Assembly: GCA_016200255.1 (NCBI GenBank)
Contig: JACQFA010000021.1
Span: 1-55,480, forward strand
DNA from: Nitrospirota bacterium
GTDB lineage: Bacteria > Nitrospirota > Nitrospiria > JACQBZ01
Reading direction: 5' to 3'
DNA: 55,480 nt
Shown here: positions 6,291 through 15,195 of the stretch, one piece after another
Layout: each line of letters begins with the position of its first letter
Position numbering within the stretch: the first letter of the stretch is position 1
Translations under genes and position numbers: made by a program
Notes under the pieces: generated by a model
The model's input: only the letters and a program-made list of their open reading frames with translations
The model's database searches: none
What the model was told of the DNA's origin: nothing

Positions 6291-8207
6291 TTGCCGTTAC
6301 TCCGCCTCGACGATGTTTCATTGGCCTACGGCCCCCGCCCTCTTCTCGATCATGTGAAACTCGATATCCGCCGGGGTGAACGGGTCTGTCTGGTGGGCCG
6401 CAACGGCGAGGGAAAGTCGTCACTGATGAATCTCCTCATCGGCGAGATCGCGCCCGATTCCGGCGCCGTCTGGATCCGTCCGGGCACGCGAGTCGCGCAT
6501 CTGGCGCAGGAGGTCGCGAACGACAGCCCCGACACCGTCTTTGACATCGTGGCCGGCGGGCTGGCCGAGATGGGACGTCTTCTTTCGCAATACCATCACG
6601 CCGCCGCGGAGCTTGCGCATGACCACGCGCCCGCCGCGGTCACGCGGCTCTCGGAACTTCAGCATGAGCTGGATACGCGCCGCGGCTGGGCCGTGGAACA
6701 GCGGGTCGAAACGGTGTTGTCGCGTCTGGGGCTGGACGGCGAGACCCGCATGCAGTCTCTCTCGGGCGGCTGGCGCCGGCGGGCGCTCTTGGCCCGCGCG
6801 CTGGTCTGCGAGCCGGACCTTCTGCTGTTGGATGAACCGACGAACCATCTCGATATCGAGGCGATCACCTGGCTTGAGGATTTCATGGCCGGCTATCAAG
6901 GCGCGGTGCTGTTCATCAGCCATGATCGCGCCTTCCTCAAGCGGCTCGCGACCCGCATCATCGAACTGGATCGCGGTCAATTGAGTTCCTGGCCCGGGAG
7001 TTACCAGGACTATCTGCGGCTGAAGGCCGAACAACTCGCGGTCGAAGCGCAGCACAATGTGTTGTTCGATAAAAAGCTGTCGCAGGAAGAGGTCTGGATC
7101 CGTCAGGGCGTCAAGGCGCGCCGCACACGCAATGAAGGCCGGGTGCGGGCGCTTGAGGCGTTGCGCGAAAAACGCCGCCGGCGACGGGATCGTATCGGCC
7201 TTGCGGATCTCAAGCTGGAAGAGGGAGAAAAGTCCGGACAGCTCGTCTTCGAGGCCGAGAAGGTGAATTACCGTTATGGGACGACGGCCGTCGTACGGGA
7301 TTTCACGGTGCGGATCATGCGCGGGGACCGCATCGGCATCATCGGCCCCAACGGCGCCGGTAAATCCACGCTGATCAAGCTGCTTCTGGGCGAACTGTCG
7401 CCGGATTCCGGACGACTCTATCGCGGCACACGGCTGCAGACGGCCTATTTCGATCAGCAGCGCAACCTTCTCGATCCGGAAGCCACGCTGATGGAAAGCG
7501 TCGGCGGCGGGCAGTCCGTCACGATCAACGGCCGCTCCCGCCATGTCGCGGGCTACCTTCAAGACTTTCTGTTTCCCCCGGAACGGCTTCGATCCACCGT
7601 GAGCACGCTTTCCGGAGGCGAGCGCAATCGCCTCTTGCTGGCGCGATTGTTTGCCCAGCCGGCCAATCTGCTCGTGATGGATGAACCGACAAACGATCTG
7701 GACGTCGAGACGCTCGAGCTGCTGGAGGAATTGCTGCTCGATTACCAGGGCACGCTGCTTCTGGTGAGCCACGACCGCGCCTTTCTCGACAATGCCGTCA
7801 CGAGCACGCTAGTGTTTGAAGGCGGCGGACGGATCGGGGAGTATGTCGGCGGTTATTCCGATTGGAAGCGGTATCAGGAACGCCTTGCCCCGCAGAAAAC
7901 CGGACCGCTTCCGCAAGACAAACCGGCGCGGCCCGCGAGTTTACCCGCGGCAGGGAAGCGCACCGGAAAATTAAAAAAGCTTTCATTTAAAGAAGTTAAG
8001 GAACTGACTGAACTTCCTGTTAAAATTGAATCACTGGAGTCCGAGCGGCTGCGGCTGAACACGATGATTAATGATCCGGCCTTCTATAAAAAACCGCCCG
8101 GGGAAACCGCCGCGACACTGGCGCGGCTTGAAGCGATCACCCCCGAACTCGAAGCCTGCTATGCCCGATGGGAAATGCTTGATTCCCAGGCCGCGGCCGC
8201 GGGATGA
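6291..8207 (+). CDS. uup: ABC-F family ATPase Uup
   Basis: This 638-residue soluble protein has two ABC domains and no membrane segments, as in the ABC-F family that acts on ribosomes or nucleic acid. In domain 1, Walker A is GRNGEGKS (36-43), the signature is LSGGW (157-161) and Walker B is LLLLDEPT (177-184). A charged inter-domain linker lies at ~240-315 with an 'RR.RRDR' stretch. Domain 2 has Walker A GPNGAGKST (352-360) and a second LSGGE. A C-terminal coiled-coil tail with 'KKLSFKEVKEL..LP.KIE.LE.E...L' identifies the Uup branch. The start is TTG 6291, two nt after the TPR lipoprotein stop. It converges with the kelch gene, with 1 nt between the stops. Confidence 0.92.
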   Translation: MPLLRLDDVSLAYGPRPLLDHVKLDIRRGERVCLVGRNGEGKSSLMNLLIGEIAPDSGAVWIRPGTRVAHLAQEVANDSPDTVFDIVAGGLAEMGRLLSQYHHAAAELAHDHAPAAVTRLSELQHELDTRRGWAVEQRVETVLSRLGLDGETRMQSLSGGWRRRALLARALVCEPDLLLLDEPTNHLDIEAITWLEDFMAGYQGAVLFISHDRAFLKRLATRIIELDRGQLSSWPGSYQDYLRLKAEQLAVEAQHNVLFDKKLSQEEVWIRQGVKARRTRNEGRVRALEALREKRRRRRDRIGLADLKLEEGEKSGQLVFEAEKVNYRYGTTAVVRDFTVRIMRGDRIGIIGPNGAGKSTLIKLLLGELSPDSGRLYRGTRLQTAYFDQQRNLLDPEATLMESVGGGQSVTINGRSRHVAGYLQDFLFPPERLRSTVSTLSGGERNRLLLARLFAQPANLLVMDEPTNDLDVETLELLEELLLDYQGTLLLVSHDRAFLDNAVTSTLVFEGGGRIGEYVGGYSDWKRYQERLAPQKTGPLPQDKPARPASLPAAGKRTGKLKKLSFKEVKELTELPVKIESLESERLRLNTMINDPAFYKKPPGETAATLARLEAITPELEACYARWEMLDSQAAAAG

Positions 8208-8208
8208 T

Positions 8209-9234
8209 TTAGCGGGATTGAGAGTGTGATAGTGCGCCGATCCATGTGGTGACCGAAAGAGAACCGCCTGTTACAATGAGTTTATCTCCAACGATACCGG
8301 AGACCGGTGACTGTCGCGGCTCGGGCAAGGAAGTCAGCGCCGTCCAGGTGTCGGTTTCGGGATCATACTCATCGATCGTGGCGAGTTTTTGGCTGCGGTC
8401 TGTAACCCCTGAAATAACGATGATGCGTCCATCTCTCTCCAGTACATTCGCGGTCAGATGCCCCTTGGCAATCGGAAGGTCCGCCGCACGACTCCATGTG
8501 TCATGGCCCGGATCGTAAACATCGACCGACCTCTGGTTGCCTGAATTCTCATCCCCCAGATGTTGTCCCCCGACCGCGTAGATATTTCCACCGGCTGCAC
8601 ATCCTCCGATATGGTTTCTCGGATTCGGGAGCGGGGCTGCCGTTGACCAACCGACATCGGGATGATCAAGATCAAAGATCCAGTGGTCGCCATGATCCTC
8701 TTTGTAATCGCCGCCAAGCAGTCGAACCGTGCCGCCGAAGTAATGCAGCCTGCGCTCCAGGCGGACTAGCGCTCCCCCGCCGCGCTTAGCCGGCAGAGGA
8801 GGTCCTTCCGTCCATGCGTTCCGCGCGATTTCGTACTTCCAAAATCGGTTTGAGCTGGCTCCCGGATGATCACCGACAAATCCGCCCGCCAGATAGATAA
8901 ATCGGCCGTCGGTGGCCTGCCCCGCATGCGTTATTTTATCTGGCAGCGATGAGATCGGCGTCCAGGTATCGGTTTTGATGTCATAGCGATCGGATTGGTC
9001 GGTCGCCTGAGTCTTCTGGTTATAAAAACCGCCGAACACATAGAGTTTTCCCTCCACGGCCAGACCCTGGGCCTCATACCGCGCGATCGGTGCATTCGCC
9101 CCCGGTTTGGCCCAGGTCGGCGATGCCATGGTTGGAAGTCCGGCCGGGCTTGAGCGGTCGTGGGCTTGGGCGATTAGAAAAAAAAGGGACAGCCCTGCCA
9201 TTCCAATCGGTCGTAGTCTTTTTTTTATCGTCAT
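8209..9234 (-). CDS. Exported kelch-repeat protein
   Basis: The product (~341 residues) has a signal peptide ('MAGLSLFFLIAQAHA'-like) followed by about five or six kelch motifs, seen as repeated 'G.lyvfGG' and 'DTWT.l..LP.' units, which form a beta-propeller. It is therefore probably periplasmic or secreted. I chose ATG 9234, where the signal peptide begins sensibly. A TTG at 9264 would overlap the stop of the upstream oxidase gene by 4 nt and cannot be excluded. It is cotranscribed with the copper-radical-oxidase-like gene, another kelch propeller, so it may be a substrate-binding or accessory partner; that is inference. Confidence 0.75.
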   Translation of the reverse strand: MTIKKRLRPIGMAGLSLFFLIAQAHDRSSPAGLPTMASPTWAKPGANAPIARYEAQGLAVEGKLYVFGGFYNQKTQATDQSDRYDIKTDTWTPISSLPDKITHAGQATDGRFIYLAGGFVGDHPGASSNRFWKYEIARNAWTEGPPLPAKRGGGALVRLERRLHYFGGTVRLLGGDYKEDHGDHWIFDLDHPDVGWSTAAPLPNPRNHIGGCAAGGNIYAVGGQHLGDENSGNQRSVDVYDPGHDTWSRAADLPIAKGHLTANVLERDGRIIVISGVTDRSQKLATIDEYDPETDTWTALTSLPEPRQSPVSGIVGDKLIVTGGSLSVTTWIGALSHSQSR

Positions 9235-9260
9235 GACGTTATACAGATGCCGGTACGATT

Positions 9261-10952
9261 TCAATTCAACCTCAGATGGGTGCCCACGGAGGGAACGCCT
9301 GCTTCGTTAATCACAAAGAGGAGATAGTCCCCCGGCGGGGCTTCCGAAAAATCAGAAGGGGGCATGATCCGCACGGTGTCCGCGGTTATTTTTTTAAACG
9401 GCAATGCCACGTACCGCTGGTTTTGATCGAACGCATGCGTGGTGGATCCGAGCGCCATGAGGACGACACCGGTTCCTTTCCTCGGCGGCCCCTGGTTGTA
9501 TTTTAGTTCGATGCCCCCGCCTCCGACCTTCATCTCCAGCGGTTCACGAACATTCACAACGCTTGGACGGGGACCTTTCGTCAGATAAGCCGGAGAATAG
9601 ATACGCAGATCCGGCCGCTCACAACCGATTTCCGCCGTTGTACTCACTCGGCCCCCTCCGATCAATACGCGCGCATCCTTGAGGAGCACCGCGAAATTGT
9701 GATAACCGCGCTCAAGAGGATCATCCGGCCACGGCGGATAAGTCGTGACGTTGCGGGACAGGGGATCGATCGTCTGCGGGCGTCTCCGGTCGCCTTCATA
9801 GCCCGGTTTGAACTCGCCGTTGATGATCAGGACCGTTCCGTCCGGAAGAAGCACGCTTGAAGGATGGAAGCGTGAGATCCCGGTATTCACGGATTTCCAG
9901 GAGTCGGTGGATGGAGAATAAAAATCGGCGCGTTGTCCGGCGGCCGGGTTATCCGTTCCACCCATCACCAGAATTTCTCCTGTTGGAAGAAGCGTCCCCG
10001 TCGTGCCTTCTCCCCCGTCCTTTCTTTTTCCGTTTGGGGGAGCCGTGAATCGGTCTTTACCGTGTCTGCCTTCGGCAACGTTAAACAGGTACATTTCTCC
10101 CGAACCCCCGGTCATCACGACCGAAGAGTCGCCGCCTTCTCCGGTTGTTGACGCGACCGGCTTCGGCAATAAATAGACATGCGGGTAGTCGATAAAACCG
10201 GCCGTGAGTTCGGGAGGGACGTCTTTGTGTAAAACAAGATTCTCCCAGGGAGATTGCTTCCGGTCATAACGATCGGGATCAAAAACGTCGATGCTCAGAT
10301 TGCCAAACTCCCTGCCGCAGCATTGCGTAAAACCTCCCGTGACCAATATCCGTGAATCAGGAAGACGAGTCAGGGTTGGATACCACCGCACGCCCTCGTG
10401 ACCTTTGGGCCCCCCCTTCATCGGTTCGCCGATTCTTTCAAAGGAATTTTTACCGGCTTCGTAGATTCGCGCATAATTAATGCCCTCTTCAATCTGATCC
10501 GGCCGGCCCAGATTCTGATATCGTGATCCACCGGCAAAAAAAATCCGTCCATCCGGCAACGGGACATGACCTGCGCAATAGAGGACATCGCCGGGTGTGA
10601 GAGCCTGCTCATCCAGCGGGACGACACTAAGCGTCCCCGATGTTAAAGAAGCCGGATTCAAAACAAAGGTCGTGCCGTTTTTCCGCGTTCCACCGGCTTT
10701 GCATTCCGTCCTGTCCCTCCGACTCCAACCCGTGATCAACACATTCCCGTTTGGCAGCAGGGTGGCATGAATCGGAGTGATCCACCACCCTCCGGGCGGT
10801 TTTCCTTCCGGATGGCGCTCGGAATCATCCCGCAGCTCCACCAACGGTCCCCATGCATCGGTTGCAGGGGCGGGATGGCAGCCTGCTATAAATGTCGCGC
10901 AGCCGGACAGCATCCAAACGAGGATCCATTTTAATTTCAACGAGTGTTTCAT
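9261..10952 (-). CDS. Glyoxal/galactose oxidase-like copper radical lipoprotein
   Basis: The 563-residue protein starts with a lipoprotein signal (C18 in 'LSGC' or C25 in 'IAGC'). A kelch propeller follows, then a C-terminal DUF1929 galactose-oxidase Ig-like domain (~460-563). The residues of copper radical oxidases appear kept: Cys126 ('YCAGH'), Tyr191 ('RWYPT'), Tyr417-His418 ('RGYHNF') and His506 ('STTHAF'). The Cys-Tyr spacing of 65 equals that I recall for Phanerochaete glyoxal oxidase (C70/Y135). Such enzymes form a Cys-Tyr crosslinked radical and oxidise alcohols or aldehydes with O2, producing H2O2. ATG 10952 was chosen over 11015 for the signal peptide. The kelch gene follows in the same operon. 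Confidence 0.8.
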   Translation of the reverse strand: MKHSLKLKWILVWMLSGCATFIAGCHPAPATDAWGPLVELRDDSERHPEGKPPGGWWITPIHATLLPNGNVLITGWSRRDRTECKAGGTRKNGTTFVLNPASLTSGTLSVVPLDEQALTPGDVLYCAGHVPLPDGRIFFAGGSRYQNLGRPDQIEEGINYARIYEAGKNSFERIGEPMKGGPKGHEGVRWYPTLTRLPDSRILVTGGFTQCCGREFGNLSIDVFDPDRYDRKQSPWENLVLHKDVPPELTAGFIDYPHVYLLPKPVASTTGEGGDSSVVMTGGSGEMYLFNVAEGRHGKDRFTAPPNGKRKDGGEGTTGTLLPTGEILVMGGTDNPAAGQRADFYSPSTDSWKSVNTGISRFHPSSVLLPDGTVLIINGEFKPGYEGDRRRPQTIDPLSRNVTTYPPWPDDPLERGYHNFAVLLKDARVLIGGGRVSTTAEIGCERPDLRIYSPAYLTKGPRPSVVNVREPLEMKVGGGGIELKYNQGPPRKGTGVVLMALGSTTHAFDQNQRYVALPFKKITADTVRIMPPSDFSEAPPGDYLLFVINEAGVPSVGTHLRLN

Positions 10953-11176
10953 GGGTTGAAAATGATTGCGGTAAGGCTTCTCCGAAATGCTAAGCCAGAA
11001 TAACCATTTCGTCACACACTGTCAATCTTCCACTGGTGTTGGTTATCTCGACCCTCTCTTATAGAACCGATATTCCAACGACACCCCTTGTGATTTCAAA
11101 ACGGTTTTTGTATACTTCAAACATTGACTGCTTCAGAGGCCGAAAAAGCGGATTGACCTCGGAAAACCGGTATCGG

Positions 11177-12796
11177 ATGGAAGTCGTCCACCTGATTCAG
11201 ATCGTTCTCGTCTTAATCGCCGCGATGGTCGGACTGACGATCCTCGCCAACCGTCTATCGATACCCGCGCCTCTGGTCCTCGTTCCTGCCGGGGTCGTCC
11301 TAGGCTTTATCCCGTGGTTCCCCCAGATCGAATTGAATCCGGATCTGATTCTCCTCGTTTTCCTGCCGCCGCTAGTCTATGCCGGAGGGGCCTTCAGCTC
11401 CTGGCAGGCCTTCAGGAAAAACCTCCGGCCGATCTTTCTTTTGTCATCCGGGCTGGTGCTCTTCACGATGGGAATCGTCGCTGCAGCGGCTCACCGTTTT
11501 ATTCCCGGAATGAGCTGGTCGGCGGCTTTCGTTTTGGGTGCGGTCGTGGCCCCGACCGACGACGTGGCCGCGGCGACGATCGCCCGTCGCCTTTCACTGC
11601 CCCACCGCATCGTCTCCCTGCTGGAAGGGGAGGGCTTATTCAACGACGCCACGGCCCTGACGGCCTTCCGGTTCGCCACGGCCGCTGTCGTCGTCGGATC
11701 TTTCTCGTTCGGAGAGGCCTTGTGGAGCTTTCTCGCGGTTGTTCTGGGCGAGGCGGGCTACGGGCTGTTTCTGGGCTGGGCTGTCTCAAAACTTCGACGG
11801 AAATTGAAGGATCCCACACTCGAGATTACGGTCTCCTTGCTCACCCCTTTTCTGGCCTATCTTCCGCCAGAACAATTGGGCGGGTCCGGTGTTTTAGCCA
11901 CAGCGGTTGCGGGCCTTTACATCGGCCGGAACCTTTCAAGTCTTTCTTCACCCGGTGTCCGACTGGCTGGTATTCCCCTATGGCAAATGCTTGTCTTTAT
12001 CCTGAACAATGCTCTTTTTCTGGTGACTGGTTTGCAGTTGAAAAGCGTGATCGAGAAGACGTCCGATCTTTCGGCCTCGGCCCTGCTTTATGATGGGGCG
12101 CTCATCAGCGTCGCGGTGATTGTCGCCCGGATCATCTGGATCTATCCCGCAGCCTTCCTGCCCCGCTTTCTCAGCCGGCGGCTCAGAAAGCGCGACCCCA
12201 TGCCCGCCTTCCGTCACCTCTTCATCCTTTCCTGGACCGGCATGCGCGGATCTGTCTCCCTGGCGGCCGCGTTTGGAATTCCCGTCATGACGGGACTCGG
12301 AACTCCTTTCCCGGGACGGGATCTGATCATCTTCATCACGTTTTGCGTCATCCTCAGCACGCTCGTGCTACAGGGCATCACGCTTCCGGCCTTGATTCGC
12401 TGGCTCGGCGTCGACCGGGACGGCCGTCGGGAAAAACGGGGCGCGCATCACGAAGAGGCGCGGGCGCGGATCGAAGCGACCAAGGCCGCTCTGTCCGAGA
12501 TCGATACATGGGCAAAAAAAGGGGATTGTTCGAATGAGATGGCGCGCCATCTGCGACGTCATTACGAAAAGCAGATCGAAAATCTAAACCGTCATCGGGA
12601 TGAGGGAAGCAACGATGAACTGGGGCATCTGTCTGGAAAAGATGCCGAATTGCAACGGAGAGCCCTGGAGGTGGAGCGCTCCAAGATTATGGAACTTCAC
12701 AGCGGCGGATTGATCAGCGACGACGTGCTTCGTATCATCGAACTCGATCTGGATCTTCAAGAGACGCGGCTTGATCAGGATTCTCACACGGCGTAA
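11177..12796 (+). CDS. CPA1-family Na+/H+ antiporter (NhaP/YjcE-like)
   Basis: This ~539-residue inner-membrane protein has about 12 hydrophobic helices and the CPA1 hallmarks 'FLPPLVYAGGAF' (~63-73), 'APTDDVAAATIARRL' (125-139) and GEGLFNDA (151-158), whose Asn-Asp pair is the ion site. A later 'SWTGMRGSVSLAAAFGIP' segment is also typical. About 120 residues of charged, soluble C-terminal tail follow, as in YjcE-type exchangers. ATG 11177 begins right at the first helix; the open frame extends upstream to 11036 with non-native sequence. It is divergent from the oxidase gene. It probably serves pH or sodium homeostasis. Confidence 0.88.
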   Translation: MEVVHLIQIVLVLIAAMVGLTILANRLSIPAPLVLVPAGVVLGFIPWFPQIELNPDLILLVFLPPLVYAGGAFSSWQAFRKNLRPIFLLSSGLVLFTMGIVAAAAHRFIPGMSWSAAFVLGAVVAPTDDVAAATIARRLSLPHRIVSLLEGEGLFNDATALTAFRFATAAVVVGSFSFGEALWSFLAVVLGEAGYGLFLGWAVSKLRRKLKDPTLEITVSLLTPFLAYLPPEQLGGSGVLATAVAGLYIGRNLSSLSSPGVRLAGIPLWQMLVFILNNALFLVTGLQLKSVIEKTSDLSASALLYDGALISVAVIVARIIWIYPAAFLPRFLSRRLRKRDPMPAFRHLFILSWTGMRGSVSLAAAFGIPVMTGLGTPFPGRDLIIFITFCVILSTLVLQGITLPALIRWLGVDRDGRREKRGAHHEEARARIEATKAALSEIDTWAKKGDCSNEMARHLRRHYEKQIENLNRHRDEGSNDELGHLSGKDAELQRRALEVERSKIMELHSGGLISDDVLRIIELDLDLQETRLDQDSHTA

Positions 12797-13004
12797 TCGT
12801 ATGGGACACGTCGGGTCGTGTTCCAACTGAACCAAAAAAGGAGCAATATATTAGATCTGCATCATTTATATATAGTATCAGCAGGGGTGGACTGACCGCA
12901 GCCAAGTTGCGGGAGATTTGACTCTCTCCTGATGTTTGACATATCCTTGCGCCATATGAGACCAACGGATAGGGATTGACCCATGGTGTGGAAGGGAGTA
13001 GCGG

Positions 13005-13361
13005 GTGAGAAGAAAGCGATTGGGCGCCGGCAATAAGATCGTTCCCGGAAAATCCGGGCCGCGTCAAACCGTAGACGAGATTGTGGCGGAATTAAAGAAG
13101 ACCAGCCGCCGGGATAGCGATTACCGGAAACGCTCGCTTGAGATTCATGGACTGATCTGCGCGAAATGCGCGCGGGAGTTCGATGAAACGAACAAGCATC
13201 TCCTGACGGTCCATCATAAGGACGGAAATCATCAGAATAACCCGTCCGACGGCTCGAACTGGGAAAATCTCTGCGCGTATTGTCACGAGGATGAGCACAC
13301 ACGGGGAAGGCTGGGGGATTATTTAAGTGATCCCGACATACCGAAGGGAAGCCGCGGATGA
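13005..13361 (+). CDS. HNH nuclease (YajD-like)
   Basis: The 118-residue protein carries an HNH fold: CAKC (zinc pair), then '[14 protein letters not shown]' with the HH catalytic core, then '[14 protein letters not shown]' with the N and the final H plus the second zinc pair. Size and layout match E. coli YajD. The start is GTG 13005. The stop overlaps the glgC start (ATGA), so the two genes are coupled, although no functional link between a small nuclease and glycogen synthesis is obvious. About 200 nt before it (12797-13004) hold no gene. Confidence 0.82.
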   Translation: MRRKRLGAGNKIVPGKSGPRQTVDEIVAELKKTSRRDSDYRKRSLEIHGLICAKCAREFDETNKHLLTVHHKDGNHQNNPSDGSNWENLCAYCHEDEHTRGRLGDYLSDPDIPKGSRG

Positions 13362-14578
13362 AGAATCAGAGAATACTGACGATGGTGATGGCCGGCGGGG
13401 AAGGCCGCCGCCTTCATCCGTTGACGGCCGAGCGGTCGAAGCCGGCCGTCCCGTTCGGGGGCCGGTACCGGATCATCGATTTTGTACTAAGCAGCCTGGT
13501 CAATTCCGATATTCAGTCCATCTATCTGCTGGTCCAGTACAAATCCCAGTCGCTGATTGAACATGTCCGCCGTTCCTGGGTCCTCTCCCCTAGGCTGGCC
13601 GATCAATTCGTCACGGTCGTGCCGCCCCAGATGCGGACAGGACCGGAATGGTTTCAGGGAACAGCCGACGCGGTTTATCAAAACATCAATCTGTTTCACC
13701 GTCACCGGCCCGACCTGGTCGCCGTTTTCGGCGCGGATCATATTTATCGGATGGATGTCCGTCAGATGGTCGCATTTCATCTTGATCGCCGTGCGGATGT
13801 GACGGTGGCCGCGCTGCCGGTTCCGATCGGGCAGGCCTCCTCGTTCGGCATCATCTCGGCTGAAGCGGACGGCCGCATCCGGGAGTTTATAGAAAAGCCG
13901 GACCATCCCGTTCAGATGCCGGACGATCCGAAGCGCGCTTACGTCTCGATGGGCAATTACCTGTTCAACACCAACGCCCTGACGACCACGCTGGAAGAGG
14001 CCCACCGTCTGGGCGAACGTGATTTTGGACGGCATGTGATCCCGAGGATGTGCAAGACCCACCGGGTGTTCGCTTATGATTTTTTCAAAAACGACGTGCC
14101 GGGCATCCATCCTTTCGAGGAACGGGGGTACTGGCGCGACGTGGGAAGCATCGGTGCTTATTACGACGCCCACCGGGACCTTCTCGGAGCCGAAGCGAAG
14201 TTTGAGATCTTTAATCCCAAATGGCCGATCTATTCCAGCCATTACCAGGGCCCGGTGGCCAAGATCATCCGGGGCACGATCGAGAACAGCAGTCTGGGCG
14301 CCGGAACGGTCGTCAACGGTGCGACGGTCCGCAATTCGATCATCCGGCGGGAAGTCTTGCTGGAGGAGGACGTGGTGGTCGAGGATTCGATCGTGATGGA
14401 CTACGTCCGCATCGGACGGGGATCCCGCCTTCGCAGGGCGATCATCGACCGCTACAACGTTCTTCCGGCCGGCACGCATTTGGGACATGACCCGGAACAG
14501 GACCGGGCCCGTTATCATCTCGATGCGTCCGGCATCGTGGTGGTTGCCCAGGGCCGGCAGGGGGAACTGATTTATTAG
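13358..14578 (+). CDS. glgC: Glucose-1-phosphate adenylyltransferase
   Basis: The enzyme makes ADP-glucose from ATP and glucose 1-phosphate, the first committed step of bacterial glycogen synthesis. The 406-residue sequence opens with the nucleotide-binding loop '[25 protein letters not shown]' and '[16 protein letters not shown]'. It continues with '[12 protein letters not shown]', '[10 protein letters not shown]' and the sugar-phosphate motif 'FIEKPD'. A C-terminal left-handed beta-helix region follows ('[31 protein letters not shown]'), all as expected for GlgC. Length is normal. Its ATG overlaps the HNH gene's stop. No other glycogen gene is in the window. Confidence 0.95.
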   Translation: MKNQRILTMVMAGGEGRRLHPLTAERSKPAVPFGGRYRIIDFVLSSLVNSDIQSIYLLVQYKSQSLIEHVRRSWVLSPRLADQFVTVVPPQMRTGPEWFQGTADAVYQNINLFHRHRPDLVAVFGADHIYRMDVRQMVAFHLDRRADVTVAALPVPIGQASSFGIISAEADGRIREFIEKPDHPVQMPDDPKRAYVSMGNYLFNTNALTTTLEEAHRLGERDFGRHVIPRMCKTHRVFAYDFFKNDVPGIHPFEERGYWRDVGSIGAYYDAHRDLLGAEAKFEIFNPKWPIYSSHYQGPVAKIIRGTIENSSLGAGTVVNGATVRNSIIRREVLLEEDVVVEDSIVMDYVRIGRGSRLRRAIIDRYNVLPAGTHLGHDPEQDRARYHLDASGIVVVAQGRQGELIY

Positions 14579-14596
14579 CGGACATTCGCGTCGCCC

Positions 14597-14626
14597 TTGT
14601 TGCCCGACGCCGAATCATGCTATACT
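14597..14626 (+). promoter_or_regulatory. Sigma70-like promoter for the CBS gene
   Basis: TTGTTG (14597-14602) and TATACT (14621-14626) are 18 nt apart, ending 54 nt before the chosen start of the CBS-domain gene. Confidence 0.45.
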
Positions 14627-14680
14627 GCGTTAGAGATCTTGACCAGATCGTCCAACCCCTTTTGATCAATGAGGTATACA

Positions 14681-15124
14681 ATGGCCCATACGCCCGTCAG
14701 CGAATTGATGACCCCCAATCCCGTCACGATCGCGCACGATCAAACCGTGGGAAAGGCAATGGAACTGATGGCCCGGTATAACATCCGCCGGATTCCGGTC
14801 ACCAAGGGCGGAAAGCTCGCCGGGATCATTTCTGATCGTGACGTGCGACAGATGGGCGGCCGGTCCAGTCTGAAACTGCCCAAAACCAGCAAGGATGACG
14901 AGTATCTGGCGCTGCCGGTTGAAGAAGCGATGACCTTGAATGTGATCACGATCCGTGAAAAGCATACCGTGGAGGACGCGATCCGCGCCATGCTGAAGCA
15001 CAAGATCAGCGGCCTGCCGATCGTGGACCGGGACGGAACGCTGATCGGGATTCTTTCCGAGCTGGACGTACTCAAATTTTGCCTCGGCATTCTCGAACGG
15101 GAAGAGGATCAGTCGAAGCATTGA
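14681..15124 (+). CDS. Tandem CBS-domain protein
   Basis: The 147-residue protein consists of two CBS motifs: 'VSELMTPNPVTIAHDQTVGKAMELMARYNIRRIPVT..GKLAGIISDRDVR' and 'VEEAMTLNVITIREKHTVEDAIRAMLKHKISGLPIVDRDGTLIGILSELDVL'. Stand-alone CBS pairs bind adenosyl nucleotides and act as energy or redox sensors for partner proteins. ATG 14681 has GAGG at the right distance; an in-frame ATG at 14669 overlaps that site. It has its own promoter after glgC and may sense ATP/AMP for nearby metabolism, but no partner can be named. Confidence 0.85.
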   Translation: MAHTPVSELMTPNPVTIAHDQTVGKAMELMARYNIRRIPVTKGGKLAGIISDRDVRQMGGRSSLKLPKTSKDDEYLALPVEEAMTLNVITIREKHTVEDAIRAMLKHKISGLPIVDRDGTLIGILSELDVLKFCLGILEREEDQSKH

Positions 15125-15145
15125 ACGGGTCGGGTCGGATTGCTC

Positions 15146-15174
15146 TTGACGGTGGACGAAAAGAAGGTTAATCT
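15146..15174 (+). promoter_or_regulatory. Sigma70-type promoter for the carboxypeptidase gene
   Basis: TTGACG (15146-15151) and TAATCT (15169-15174) have the ideal 17-nt spacing and end 21 nt before the ATG at 15196. Confidence 0.55.
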
Positions 15175-15195
15175 GTATCGGGTCGTGGAATCGGC

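Noticed and set aside
6420..7772. 450-codon minus-strand ORF antisense to uup
   Set aside because: It is the shadow of a GC-rich real gene; its translation is low-complexity Arg/Gln/Asp-rich with no domain, while the plus strand has complete ABC motifs.
13487..14518. 343-codon minus-strand ORF opposite glgC
   Set aside because: Shadow ORF; all conserved motifs are on the plus strand.
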